NCBI RefSeq assembly: GCF_000001735.4 | Contig: NC_003075.7 | Location: 10,045,001-10,109,000 of the forward strand | Length of the DNA: 64,000 bases | Source of the DNA: Arabidopsis thaliana | Lineage: Eukaryota; Streptophyta; Magnoliopsida; Brassicales; Brassicaceae | Reading direction: 5' to 3' | Shown: positions 48,142 to 59,464 of the stretch, in pieces | Layout: the number at the start of each line of letters is the position of its first letter | How positions within the stretch are numbered: the stretch's first letter is position 1 | Translations under genes and position numbers: made by a program | The notes under the pieces: model-generated | What the model saw: the letters and a program-made list of their open reading frames with translations, nothing else | Database searches by the model: none | What the model was told of the DNA's origin: nothing

Positions 48142-48146
48142 TTGTC
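48067..48146 (-). tRNA. tRNA-Leu, anticodon UAG
   Basis: 80-nt class II tRNA. The 7-bp acceptor stem pairs GACAATT with AGTTGTC, followed by discriminator A. A-box-like TGGCCGAGTGG and B-box GGTTCAAATCC are present. The anticodon stem CCAGA/TCTGG encloses loop TTTAGGC, which gives anticodon TAG (reads CUA). The long variable arm TCCGAAAGGGCG is as expected for Leu. There is no intron. A CAA-containing motif just upstream (ACAAAGG) and a downstream run of six T agree with plant Pol III signals. It looks functional. Confidence 0.96.
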
Positions 48147-48523
48147 CTTTGTGTTTGTATTGAGATTAGATTTTATATATTATACTTGAAAGATCCGCGT
48201 AATTATATAAGTTGCCAAGTCTTATTATTATTACTAAGCAATTTAAAATCTGTGGGAAAATACTTGCCATGTCTAAGTGGATGCAACAAATTTGTTATAA
48301 GGATTATCTATTGGTAACTTTGTATAGAATCTGTTGATTGACAACAATCCACAGTACATAAATCGCTTTTAAGAGCATATGGATACAGCTTCATCCCTTA
48401 ATGATGGCTTACGTGTTCTTGTTGCAGCCATATTACTCATTCGGGTTCGGTGGACAACTCTGTCATTGTCTTCTCTGCGTTCAGGCCGCAACTCAAAATC
48501 CAATAGCTTGGCGAAGCGAAAAA
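48147..48523. other. Spacer between tRNA-Leu and the CCDC174-like gene
   Basis: Upstream of the tRNA on its strand and 3' flank of the CCDC174-like gene; about 377 bp. The part from about 48360 to 48523 is probably 3' UTR of that gene. The short plus-strand frame starting 48379 overlaps it antisense and is not supported. Confidence 0.4.
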
Positions 48524-49950
48524 TCAAGTTTTTTGTTCATCTTCTTGTTGTTGTTGTTGAGCCTTTAGTTTCTCGAGCTGCTTCCGAAGATAAGCTTGTT
48601 TGAGTTTCTCCCGACGATTTGTTGCTTGCTCTTGTCTCCTTTGCTTTAACTCGGTTGCCTTTTCTCTCGCTTGATTGACTTCCTCATGAACCTCCCTACA
48701 CAAAAGATTTTCGATAAACAATAGGCAGAATCAGAGAGAGATATTGATTCACTTCCTAAAAAACAGAGTAAAATCTATAACAATGGACTTATTTCCTTCT
48801 ATCTACAAGCTATTATCAGACAACTAATTACCTGACCATGCGCACGTGTTGACCTACATCAGCTGTCCCAATTGCATGTCCAAGTCCAGCAAATTTGGTG
48901 CTAAAAAGCGAACCATCATCTTCACCATCTTGCTTGAAATCTTCAGGTGGTGCTGAAATGGAACTGTTGTAAGTGCTTGATGGTTTTGGATCTTCATGTT
49001 GAATTCCTTTCCTAAAGAAGTCAACACAGTACTTCTCTTCACCTTCTTCATCAGAAAGCTCTCCTCTAGCAAGTTTATCATACAACTGAGCCTTTTTCTC
49101 CAATGCGGCATAACTAACTGCTCCATCTTTTACAGCTTTGTGCTCAAGCTTGTCCCTTCATTTCCAACATACAAAACCACTGTCGTATATAAGAACAAAC
49201 TAAAGTAAAATTGATCCTCATGAAAGCTAAACTTGATGATCCTATCATCTTGATCCTAAGTAATTCTGAACCATAGCAAAACACTGAAACTAATGAAGAT
49301 AGTTACACAATATCATACAACACAGCCAATTTGACATTCTTCTACATCATAACATAATCCTAAAATCTTACAAGTTTTTTTGCTTAATCATCTCAGAGCA
49401 ATGTATCTACTTAAGCTACGAAGTTTGATTACTATCTAATCTTAATCAGAACGATAGACACGATAACTAAAGATCAATAGCCTAATTTACAAGCAATCTC
49501 TATTTCCTAAGAAAATTATCATCCAATCTTAATCTAAAGAATATACACAATAAGGGAATTTCAAACCCTAACCCAACCCTACTTACCAAATGTGCTCGTT
49601 TCATCAAATTGAAAGCAATAACAACAATAAAAACCAGAGGAAGGATTCGAATTCGATGAATTTCAGACTTACTTTAAATTGCGACTTTCGACGCCGGAGT
49701 TTTTCGCGGCGAAAGAATCTTTGGCGGCAATCCTTTCTTTGGCGCGATGGTATTGAGCATCGGATCCCGTAAAATCCTTTGTCTGTTTAGCTTCCTCCTG
49801 AGACTTATAGAGCTGAGCTTTAAGCTCCATGATTGAGGAAGGACCAACACCTTCGATGGCGCGATGCTTCTTTGGCATAATCGAAGATTCCGTTAACCAT
49901 CCTAGCGATTCAGTGACTACTCTCTTCTTCGTCTCCTCTTCGCCTACCAT
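48524..49950 (-). CDS. CCDC174-like nuclear coiled-coil protein
   Basis: 257-residue hydrophilic protein. Exons 49950-49673, 49155-48832, 48695-48524, all in phase. It resembles the eukaryotic CCDC174 family (DUF4078), whose animal members associate with the exon-junction/splicing machinery. The recognisable parts are the N-terminal SSIMELKAQLYKSQEEAK, the repeated ALEKKAQLYDKLARGELSDEEGEEKYCVDFFRKG and the central GLGHAIGTADVGQHVRMVREV. The C-terminus is a charged coiled coil (QAREKATELKQRRQEQATNR...) ending in a Gln run, QQQQQEDEQKT. No signal peptide or membrane segment is seen. The plant function is not known to me; the family link is by motif memory and should be treated as likely rather than certain. 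Confidence 0.82.
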
Positions 49951-50657
49951 TTTGTTCTCCTCTCTCTCTCGTTCTCTACAAATCTGTACAATACACGAAT
50001 CTACGAAGGAGAGCTTTGAATCTCTCTAGTATGTGTTCGATCGAAGAAGTTTTTGTAAACATTCCACCCAAAATTAAAAAATAAATCGGAAGTTAAATTC
50101 ATATCAATTAATTTGGGCTTTATTAATCACTGTTGGGCCTTTCTTCGGTTGATTAGGCCCAAAATTAATCCCGCGTCATGTCCAACCACTCGCAAGGGAA
50201 GTGTGTGACGTCAACTCACCGAAAATTTGTAGACTAAGAAATCCAACATTGTTTAAAGATGATGATGTTAACGAAACAAAAGATAAGTACTAAAACTTTT
50301 CCTAATCAAATTTCACCTTCAAAATCTACCAACAACATTTTTGAGTACTCGATAAATTGTATATGTTTATCGCATGTATCATCGACCAAAATAATATGCT
50401 ATCGTTTATGATGTTTTTTCGCAAATGAATGATAAACATATGGGTTATGTACCACAATCCTTACTTTTTTTCATTTCTTTTACCATGTTAAACAAATGAA
50501 CTATCCAAATACTATACACTGAAAGGAAGACAAAAAAAAACATGTACTTACAAGATCCACTACAAAAACAAACCGAAGCAAAACCAACCGTATATATCAT
50601 TAAAAAAAATGTAGGAAAGAAACAAAAAATCCTTATATAATTGACATTTCACACCAA
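49951..50657. promoter_or_regulatory. CCDC174-like promoter and 3' flank of the b561 gene
   Basis: Site II-type motifs TTGGGCTTT (about 50114), TTGGGCCT (about 50134) and TTAGGCCCA (about 50154) lie 160-210 bp upstream of the CCDC174-like ATG. Their spacing and GGCCCA core are typical of TATA-less housekeeping promoters. Bases 50200-50657 are AT-rich and include the 3' UTR of the membrane protein gene that ends at 50658. Confidence 0.5.
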
Positions 50658-52337
50658 TCAAATCAATTTAAACAGATTCACAAGTGCATTACTTTTGCGA
50701 CAAGGCTGAGGAACCATGACCTTTTGTTCATGATCATTTCTCGTTACCACTTGGATGCTTTGGTTATTTCTTCCATTTGTGTTATTATTTTGATGATCCA
50801 ATTCGTCAAGAACAACTCTTTGCTTTTGAAAATGTTCCCATTTGTCTTGATATAGATAGAAGAAGACAAGACAAGTGACTTGAACTGTGAACAAGATTGT
50901 CCAAAGACTTGAGTCTCTACTTAATGATGTCTTCTTTTGATAAGCTTGTATGCCTGTGTATATGTTTACTATGCCAACTATTGACACTATTGTTCCAAGT
51001 ATCCAATGCAATAAGAACCATCTTAACCTCCTTTTGCTCCCTCTACAATGAATCCAATAGAATCGTAACAAGGGTGAGGCATATGTAAATATATAGGTAC
51101 ATAAAAAAGATGTATATGTTACGTGTATATATATGTACCTTGAGGGCTTGAAGACACCGGTCAAGAATTGGAGCCACATGGCAGCATAAAGAGCCAAACC
51201 AAGTCTTTGATGGTTGTTGTCAAAAGAGTTCTCCAATGTTCTTAAAGACAGTATAGCTCCTATTGTTGCTAAAACTACTGCCAGTATCTGCTTATTCAAA
51301 AAAAAAAAAAAAAGATAAGTATTTAAGAGTTATGGATATATATTGATTTAAGGACTTGCTTTATTTACTATATGGATTTGAGTACTATGTGTGTAAGAGT
51401 GTAATCATAGTGTGTCCTTATAGTTCCTTTCCCTTAATATTCAAGAAATCATGATCAAAGCTATATAGCAAATTCAAGAAGCAATTCCTTCATAAGCTAT
51501 CTTTTTGAAATTAATTTCGATGCATGTATATCTAGCTGTTGAAATTGAGTAAATCTAAGACTATGAGTGCTTGTTGTTTTTCAGTTTTTAAAAATCATAT
51601 CTCCCTTATCTATCATATAGTTTTATCCCTTAAATAGCATTTTCGATATTATATTTATAGTGGAGAAAATGATTAAAGTGAGATCACTGAGATGTCATCA
51701 TGAGTTTGAACTAAAGATAAATTTGTAAATAGAAATACTTTTCATATCTCAAAATTTGAAAATGATACAAAATTCTCAACAACAAAAAAAATACACCGTT
51801 TACATCATAGAAATATGTATGGAGTGGCTAAAAATAATTAATTTACCTGGAAAATGACATGAAGGTAGAAGAACACTTTAACTTTTATTCCATTTTCATG
51901 AGCTTTATTGGCCATTCTAATGAAGAGAATCCCCACTGGCATAAGAAAGCCCATGGAAACCCATAAGAGAATGCCATGAAGCTTTATGCTATTTATCATT
52001 TGATGACTCAACTGCCATATAAATTTAAGATAAATATGTGTAAATTTAGAATTATAGTAGTAAAAAACGTAAAATGTATAGTATTGTAATATATAAACGA
52101 CGAAAAAAGAGTAATATATAAGTTTTTATTATTGAAGAAACAAGAAACAATTACGAAACCATAAAATGCAAGAAGTAATACCTTATCTTGTTCTAGGGAT
52201 CCTTTAGTCTTGAGATTGCTTGGTGAATGGTTATCAATGGTGACTTCAAGAGATGAGCAAATCACAAATGGTGGAGCAGAAGTAAGATAGAAGAGAATAG
52301 AAATCATAACACTCCAGAGAGATTTGGAGATTTTCAT
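50658..52337 (-). CDS. Cytochrome b561 / ferric-reductase-type transmembrane protein
   Basis: 284-residue membrane protein predicted to bind two haems and move electrons across a membrane. Exons 52337-52182 (signal peptide [17 protein letters not shown]...), 52011-51847, 51287-51139, 51042-50658. The four candidate haem-ligand His sit in consecutive membrane segments: [27 protein letters not shown] and FLLHWILG. A membrane segment with YTGIQAYQ follows, then a last segment ([25 protein letters not shown]) and a basic cytosolic tail. No DOMON domain precedes the b561 core. Electron donor and acceptor are not deducible. The 96-bp third intron (51138-51043) is open in frame. It matches the At4g18260 position. 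Confidence 0.88.
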
Positions 52338-54363
52338 TCTGATCTCAATCTCAATAGTAATTAATCACACACACACACACAAAGAATCTCAAAGCACACA
52401 AACCACTCTCTAAATTTCCCTATATATCTCTCTCTCTCTAAATCAGTTCATCAGTTCTATGAACTAGACAAAACTCATGAAATATATACACATGACATGC
52501 ATGAAATATATAAGTATGTGAGATGGAAGAGGGAGATAGACAAATAGAGAGGATGCATGTGATGGCTGGTGCAAAAGAGGCTTTTAATGGAATGATTTGA
52601 AGGTTTACTAATTAAAGAAATGATATTCAATTTGATCATGGAGGAGGGATGGGCCAAATTCAAAATGATCATTATTATAATGTTAATTTTCCTTGATGTT
52701 ATAAATTCAATCACCAAATCCAAGATACCATCCAACATAATCATGATCATAATATAACAAGTCAAAAAGTTTTTTTTTTGTTTCAAGTAAAAAAATATTA
52801 TCTGCTTGGGGATTTTCATGTAATTGTATTATGATCACATCCCTGTTCTCCTTGATAACTTAATATATGCACACACATATATGTGTATGCTAATACAGAC
52901 TCACACACCACTCACATGTGAGATTTTTGACTTTATGTGTTACCAAAGGGAATAAATAAGTAATAATTTTAGCTTTTCAATTTGGTCTCATAGGCAATCA
53001 AATAATCCACTTGTTCTTGGCTCCAATGATGAAATTTATGCATAATATGCTCATAGATCTGTTATAACTAATCATTTATAGAACAAGAGAGTTAATTGAT
53101 CTCATTATGTAATCTTCGTATCATCAATGAGTTAATTTTCACAGTAATATTTTAGATGTAGCCACATCATTAATTAGTAACTACATATTCGATGTATTGC
53201 ATGAAACAAGGGCAACCTCAGCTTGGCAAAACAAAAATTTAAGAAAAAAGGAGAGAAGAAATTAACATTTAGAGAGAATGTGGTCATACATCTTTTCAAT
53301 GTTATTTTTCATCAAAAAATTTAAGTGCATTTTAGTAATAAAACGAATTGTAATAGAAACAAATGTCTTTGACAAAAATAATAATAATAATAAAAGAAAA
53401 ATATGAAAGTAAAGATGATTATGTAGAACTAATAATTTTGTAATAACATGTTCGAATAACTAATTATTTATTTTGTATTTTGTGTCAATTCTTAATTTTC
53501 ATGTATTTGTCTTTTGACTATTCCAAAGTTTTTATGGTTTCGTTAGAATCTTGATGGATTAAGGTTTAAGAAGTGATAATCTCTGTCAGATCTCGAGAAT
53601 TGCGAAGATAACAAAAGGCAAACCTAATTTCTATTAGGGTTGCTTTTTACAAATTCACATTATATTTCATGTCTCGCGGTGGACTTAACGATCATCGAAA
53701 TGATTACAAATGCATGGGTAAAAAAAAGTCTCTGATTCTATCGACTAAAACACTAACAAACTATATATAATTGTACCTAATGAAATTTTTGGTAGCCAGT
53801 CTATTTATATGAACTTTGTTCCTTTACTTTTTCTCTCTTTACTTCACTTTGTCATCAAAGTTGAGAGAAAAACAAGAAAAGTGATCTAGATCCATTGGAA
53901 ATTTTTATAAAAGAGTAGGCCTTGATGAAAAGTTGAAAACTACACAAATTACGGTTAAATCACATCAATAAAATTTGCTCGATCATTTCCAGCTCAAGTT
54001 TTTAAAATATTTGTTTCTTTAGACTATAGTAAAAAGAAAACATAACATCAAGACTGTTTCTTTTTTTCTTTTATGTGTGCTAAAACTTAAAAGCATCAAG
54101 TTGGTAAGAGTAGAATAACACAATAGCAAATCTCTAGCATTTCTATTATTCTAGATTGCCAATTAAAATCGTAAAAAAGGTTGAAGATTAGAGAAAATAA
54201 AATGGTTATAGCCTATAATAAAATCTTATTGATGTGATTTAACCGTAAAATTTGTGTAGCCTACTCTTTTATAAAAGTAGTCGCTATAATAAACATTACT
54301 CTATTTAAAAGAATTCAAGAAAACAAAAATTGGGTAGAGGGGAAGCAAAAAAGAAAAAGAGGC
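52338..54363. other. Intergenic region between the b561 and MraY genes
   Basis: Two kilobases with no supported gene. A CA/GA microsatellite lies near 52367-52440 in the b561 leader. The element at 53913-54266 is listed separately. The open frame at 52475-52819 is AT-biased random sequence. Confidence 0.5.
53913..54266. mobile_element. Small non-autonomous DNA transposon with long terminal inverted repeats
   Basis: The left end GAGTAGGC...CTACACAAATTACGGTTAAA matches the reverse complement of the right end, GAGTAGGCTACACAAATTTTACGGTT. The match continues through TCACATCAATAA, giving about 45 bp of inverted homology. The left arm carries an extra piece (about 53921-53938) between GTAGG and CTACAC. 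A perfect 10-bp direct repeat TTTTATAAAA flanks the element (53903-53912 and 54267-54276). A 9-10 bp target duplication with ends starting GAG points to a Mutator-type MITE. The repeat is itself palindromic, so the duplication length is not certain. It is 354 bp with no coding capacity. Confidence 0.75.
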
Positions 54364-56897
54364 TTATGCAGAAATAAGACCTATGTAAGCTGCTGAAAGA
54401 GAGAGCAAAGAGGATATTACATATGCCATCGTTACTATCATTGGCTCCTTTAAACCGTTTAGCCTAAGGTGATGATGAAACGGTATAGTCTTGAATATCC
54501 GACGCCCTTTTCCTTTTAAACGCTTAGTTGTCGAGTAATACACGACCTGCATGCCAGAATACACATCCATCATCAGGGGTTGGGATTGGGGTTGTGTTGC
54601 GATTGTGAGTTAAGAAAGATGTTCTATTTTTTTACCTGTATAATGACAGAAGAAGCTTCCAAAACTGCGACACCAGACGATATGAACAACGGGAAGAACA
54701 TTCCTGAGCAAGCAGCCATTGCAGCCAAAGCTCCACCTAGAGCCAAGGATCCTGTATCTCCCATGGAAACTGATGCTCTGTATCGATTGTGAAGCAGAAA
54801 CCCAAAACAAGCTCCAGCCATCGAAGCTCCAAATACAGAGAGATCTGATCGCGAATAGACAATACATTTTGAAAGTAGTGAGCCACACACACTATCTTCA
54901 CTTGGAATGCAATGCTTTCTAGATTTGTGAATCTTATAAAGGTGTAAGTAAATGATTTGGTATAATAGTTAGGGACTCACCAGAGCAAATAGGAAGAACT
55001 GCTATTGCCATTGCAACAAAACACAAAGCAGCAATACCTCCCGCCAATCCATCGAGACCATCGGTTGCTTTGACTAAGTTTCCCATGGAAACAAAGTAAA
55101 ACGATGTCAACAGTAGGTAAAGTTTTCCCAAGAAAACAAGACCTAATGGTGAAGGCAAGGGGACCAACATTTTCCTGGAAAAAAAATTCAGATTCAAGAA
55201 GATGGTTATGTAAACTTCTGAAATACTCAATTTTTCAGACTTTTAGAACTCTACAAAGCTAATTTGTGGACTGGTTTGAATATAATCATGTGGATTCTTA
55301 TTCTCAAGTACATTCATATGAAAGTAGATACGCGAGTTACCATCATATATGCGTTGATCAGATTAGTTATAAGAGGCTATACATGCCATAAGGAGATGAT
55401 AAGCTTGCAGTCTCCAACCAAAACGCAAAGCAAGTCCCAACAGCTGCCTGTGATGGATGCAGATGGATCAAGTTAAGAGGATGAAAACGTTGAAAATCAC
55501 AAGATACAGATGAAGAATTAGTTAAAAAAAACCTCCAAAAGAAGTTGTATCTTTGCAGATAAACCATTATTATTCTCACTGTAGAGGCTTAAGGAGTCAT
55601 CAATTAGCCCAATGGCTGCAAATGCTACAGTTGCGGCTGCTGCTCCCAAGACTTCGATGGATGAAACTTTATTCAAGGCTATTGCAACAACAACACCAAT
55701 TGGAACAAAAAACAACCCACCCATTGTCGGGATTGTTGGTCTGCGGTTATGTGGAACTGGCCCTAATGTCCTAATTGGCTCATGCACTCTCAGTCTGTCT
55801 AGAAGCGGAACAAAAATATAACCAGCTAAGGTAACTAGAATCGCCGATGTGAAGAAGGGCATGCTTAAGAAATATGGAGGCAAAGGTAGTCTAACAATCT
55901 TCCAAGCAAAAGAGTCCATCAGTAGAAGCAGCAGTGACAAAAAAGCAAGAAGCCCCAAATTAATCCCATATCTGATTCTGCATATTGCAAAAAAAAGCAA
56001 TGTCAAAACAAATGAAAGTACTTGTTACTACACTTTCATACACATTCTAGTGGATAAAACGAAACATAGAGATGGTGGTAAATGATGCTTAAGAGTAGAG
56101 AACAGTCTGTCATAAGACTAACAACTAGAAAGAATCTCTAGGGAACAAAACCCAGTCTGCTATGATAGTAATCAAATGACTCATAGCCTCCTTTCACTTG
56201 ATACCTACACTTCACTTACATACACATTCTAGTGGGTTCAACAAAAAGTAGAGTCATGGTTAAAATAAAACGTGCCTGTGCTTTTTGCGACCTCTTGGAA
56301 ACTTTCCTAGCTTCTGTGCAGTAGTTTCGGTAACCACATTCAAAGCATAATCCCCATCGCTCTCTTCGCCTTCACTCGACGAAATAGCATAAGTAGCAGC
56401 AAATATGTCACCGGTATAGAAATCAAATGTATCCTAAGGCAAAAAGAAAAGAAAGAACAATATAAACTTTGATGCTAGACATGGTTAGTCAAAAACCAAA
56501 AGTATGTCAAAGAATGCAAATAAATCTGAAATGGATTTTGAATACTTACATCATCAAATGCTTTAACCGAGACAGAGCTATGTCTCTGCAAGCTCGGCGC
56601 ACTGAACTGCAATGAATCCAAAATATAAATTAGAAACGAGAAGAAGCTATCAAACACGAGAGTTTATGGATTCGAAGTTTGTAAATACAGAACGTTGAAC
56701 GCTTCTGCCTTCTGCCATAGGTATCATCAATCAATCAATCTCCGGTGAAGAGAAAATTTCGGTACCTTGAAAGAAGAGGGAGATCCAGATTCGATGCGAT
56801 AACGTGAATTTGAAAGGGGAGGAATCGATTCAAGAGATCGAAACGGGTTTGGGTAATGAAATCGGTAAGAAGTCGGAGTTAACAAGGAACATCTCAT
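54364..56897 (-). CDS. TRANS11: Plant MraY: phospho-N-acetylmuramoyl-pentapeptide transferase homologue (translocase 11)
   Basis: 480-residue plastid-targeted membrane enzyme of the bacterial peptidoglycan pathway, transferring phospho-MurNAc-pentapeptide to a polyprenyl phosphate. Exons: 56897-56766, 56606-56550, 56433-56276, 55977-55533, 55447-55383, 55174-54981, 54844-54636, 54546-54364. All phases fit only if the third intron uses a GC donor (CACAG|GCACG). The first about 110 residues are Ser/Arg-rich and acidic, probably transit peptide plus a plant-specific part. MraY signatures are intact: PTMGG (199-203), DD at 242-243 (IGLIDDS), TDGLDGL (D324, D327), [11 protein letters not shown] (D380) and HHH (444-446). 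About ten membrane segments. The start is the Met at 56897; upstream in frame there is no ATG before a stop. Mosses need this pathway for chloroplast division; its role in Arabidopsis is unclear. Confidence 0.93.
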
Positions 56898-57401
56898 CGC
56901 ATCGTTTCCGGGGACAGTACAGAAGGTTGGTGATGAAGAGTAATTGAATTTAGTGAGAGACGAAGAAGAAAGAATGTGGAGAAACGTAAATGGCGTCGTT
57001 GATGAAGAAGAAACGATTTGGGTCAAGCTCTCTGTGGGTTATGTGATTGGTGACTCCGGATTTTTTATGTCGCAAACAAAAATATCTGTATGAAATTGAA
57101 ATCCAACAAATTTATTCCCTCATTATTCATTAGTCTCTAATATTTGGTTAGATGTCGTTTTTCTTCGTTAGATGTCGTTTTAAGGTCGGCAATGTTTAAG
57201 TAGAGGCTATTTTTGTCATTCACGCTACATCTCTATTTCGGTCCATATGGAAAGCATCTTGGCGCGACAAAACAATCCAAAGCACAAACATAACAACAAG
57301 AACAATAACTATGAGAGTACACATAAAATCCAAACTATTATCTTTATATCAACTCATCCTCTAATTAGGTTATCTAAGTAGTCTCTCATATATATAGGCA
57401 T

Positions 57402-57790
57402 TGTTGGGTAAACTTCAAAGTTAACTTAAAGCCCAAGTAGTCTTTAATGAGGAGGTTAAAGAATAAGAAAGGCCTAGAAGTTTCTATTAGGTTTAGGAGT
57501 TATCTAAATTCTAATTGTAAAAGGATTAGCAAAGTTGTGCCTTATATAAATACATCTCTTAAGTTGAGTTGTAACCTCAAGAGTTGTGAGAACATTAAGA
57601 GAGCTTTGGTGTTTAGTTTTTAGAGAGTTTTCTAATCATCAATAAAAGAGAGTTATTCTTTTAAAGCTTGTTCTTGTGTTCTTAAGAAACTTTAGTCATG
57701 TATTGTGAACAATGTGATTAACCTATAGAGTTGTTGTAATTTGAAGCAACTCCCCTCTTTTACATTTCATGAAATCAAACCTAAAGTGTT
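57402..57790 (+). mobile_element. Probable solo LTR of a Copia-type retrotransposon
   Basis: Begins TGTTGGGTAAACTTC, the usual TGTTGG start of plant Copia LTRs, with AAAGCCCAAGTAG close behind. Inside, in the expected order, are a TATA box (CTTATATAAATAC, about 57541), GTTGTAACC and a polyadenylation signal (CAATAAAAGAG, about 57640). These resemble U3-R-U5 order. No gag-pol and no primer-binding site follow, so a solo LTR or old fragment is likely. The 3' end is uncertain and I could not find a clean 5-bp target duplication. Confidence 0.5.
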
Positions 57791-58955
57791 AGTGTTCTTA
57801 GTCTTTATGTGTGCTCTAATTAATAACATATATACATGCATGATCACCTTTCTTCATAAACCATTCTAGTTATTGCATATAGCAATTTATTTTTGTAGAG
57901 CGCCATTTGAAAATACAATCTCTAAATCCAATTATTCAGTTTTATTAATGAAAGTAGAAGGCTGGTATAGACATGTGAAAATATCTCGTTATTTATAAAC
58001 ATCTCCAACTTGAAAAAGAAAAAAGGAAAAAAACTTTTTAGCCACTAACTTGATCTTGAATCTAGGTGCTTCTACACCAGGAGTGGTTTCCTCTCGGAGA
58101 TTATATGTAAAAGGACTATTATACTAATAAATATATACTTTTTCAATAGTTTTGAAAGAAATACTTGAGATTTATTTGAGAATTTATATTTGAACAGAAA
58201 TAAATTCTCAAATAGTATTGATAAAGCCTTTCACAGTCACAGACCCCAAACCCGAAACACATGAAAAAGTCTTCGAGGTAGGAATTATTATCTTAACTGC
58301 CAACAACATAATTCAATTACTCTTTCAGTGGAAATCTCTGGAGAGATAGCGACAGTTTATATAGAATGTGAGCTGCCATTTGTCAACAAGTCACGATAAA
58401 TGTTTCCTTTCAAGAAATTTATAATTCTTCTCAACATTACTTTTTTATAATTAGTACAGAAGATGAGAATAGTACTCATTATTATAGTAAAAACATTTCA
58501 TACAATAAATGCTTGGGAAATTCGAAAACGTTACCTATACAACTTATATAGTTATACTATATAACATTGTTATTATTATTGAAGAATACGATATAAATTT
58601 TGACCCAAATAAGGAAAGGGAAAGAAAAGAATGTCCAAAGAGTTAGTGGGGTTATAATAAAAATAGCACAAAGCATGAGTGGTGTGACTCGTTACTAATA
58701 CTATGGTCGATGGAAGCCTTAAAAAAGATAACACAGAAACCGACATTTTAATTCTAACCCTAAAATCGGATTCTCACATGTCTGAAAAGAGAGACATCTC
58801 ACGGATTGTGTCACTAACTTCCTCTCCTTTTTACTTAAAAGCATTTTTAATTCTTTTTGGCATTCACTTGCAGATTTTTTTTCATTAGATTCATCACATA
58901 ATAATGAATAGTAAAATAAATACGTGTCTAATGCGTGTTCTCGTGTTATTGCGTC

Positions 58956-58961
58956 TATAAA
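58956..58961 (+). promoter_or_regulatory. TATA box of the Gly-rich protein gene
   Basis: TATAAA in the context GCGTCTATAAAGTC, 57 bp upstream of the ATG at 59018. That spacing would put the transcription start near 58990, leaving a short leader. Confidence 0.6.
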
Positions 58962-59017
58962 GTCTTAACGAGATGAGGCCTTAGAGTAAGAACTTAAACA
59001 GATATTTCATAAGGAAA

Positions 59018-59464
59018 ATGAAGGGTGAGTTTTTCACATTGATGGCAATAATGTCTCTCCTCTTAGCCTTCTCGTTAGTCCATGGAGGAGGAGAGTCTGG
59101 AACACCTTCTAATGCAGCCGCTACCCCGACTAGCCCAACCGAAGGATCCAGTGGTTCAAGTGGTTCAGCTCATGGACCTAATTGGGGATATAGTTGGGGA
59201 TGGGGTTCAGCCCCGGGAGGTGGTTATGGCTATGGTTCTGGTTCGGGTTCGTCACCAGATGGAGGAGGAAAAGGGGCTGGATTCGGGTTTGGTTCGGGGT
59301 CAGGTTCAGGAACTGGATTTGGGTCTGGCTCGGGAGGAGGAGGAGCCACAGACGGTGGTTCTGGCCATGGAAGTGGGACCGGACACGCTGGTGAAGGCGG
59401 TGGCTCAGGAAGTGGAAATGGTGAAGGATCTCCTGGTCGTAGAGAGAGGAGCCAACACCGCTAA
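59018..59464 (+). CDS. Secreted glycine-rich protein (cell-wall GRP type)
   Basis: 148-residue single-exon protein. The N-terminal signal peptide MKGEFFTLMAIMSLLLAFSLVHGG is followed by a Thr/Ser/Pro linker (AAATPTSPTEGSSGSSG). A long Gly/Ser-rich part follows with repeats GYGYGSGSG, GFGFGSGSGSGTG and GGSGSGNG. The basic end is PGRRERSQHR. It is probably exported to the cell wall or apoplast; such proteins have structural roles, but the specific function is unknown. A TATA box lies 57 bp upstream. The alternative frame at 59082-59555 is a shadow of the Gly codon repeats. Confidence 0.88.
   Translation: MKGEFFTLMAIMSLLLAFSLVHGGGESGTPSNAAATPTSPTEGSSGSSGSAHGPNWGYSWGWGSAPGGGYGYGSGSGSSPDGGGKGAGFGFGSGSGSGTGFGSGSGGGGATDGGSGHGSGTGHAGEGGGSGSGNGEGSPGRRERSQHR

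Larger units (their letters stand above)
56898..59017. other. Intergenic region between MraY and the Gly-rich protein gene
   Basis: Contains the MraY leader (to about 57030), a probable solo LTR (57402 to about 57790, listed separately) and AT-rich sequence. A TATA box lies at 58956-58961 in front of the next gene. No other gene is supported. Confidence 0.5.
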
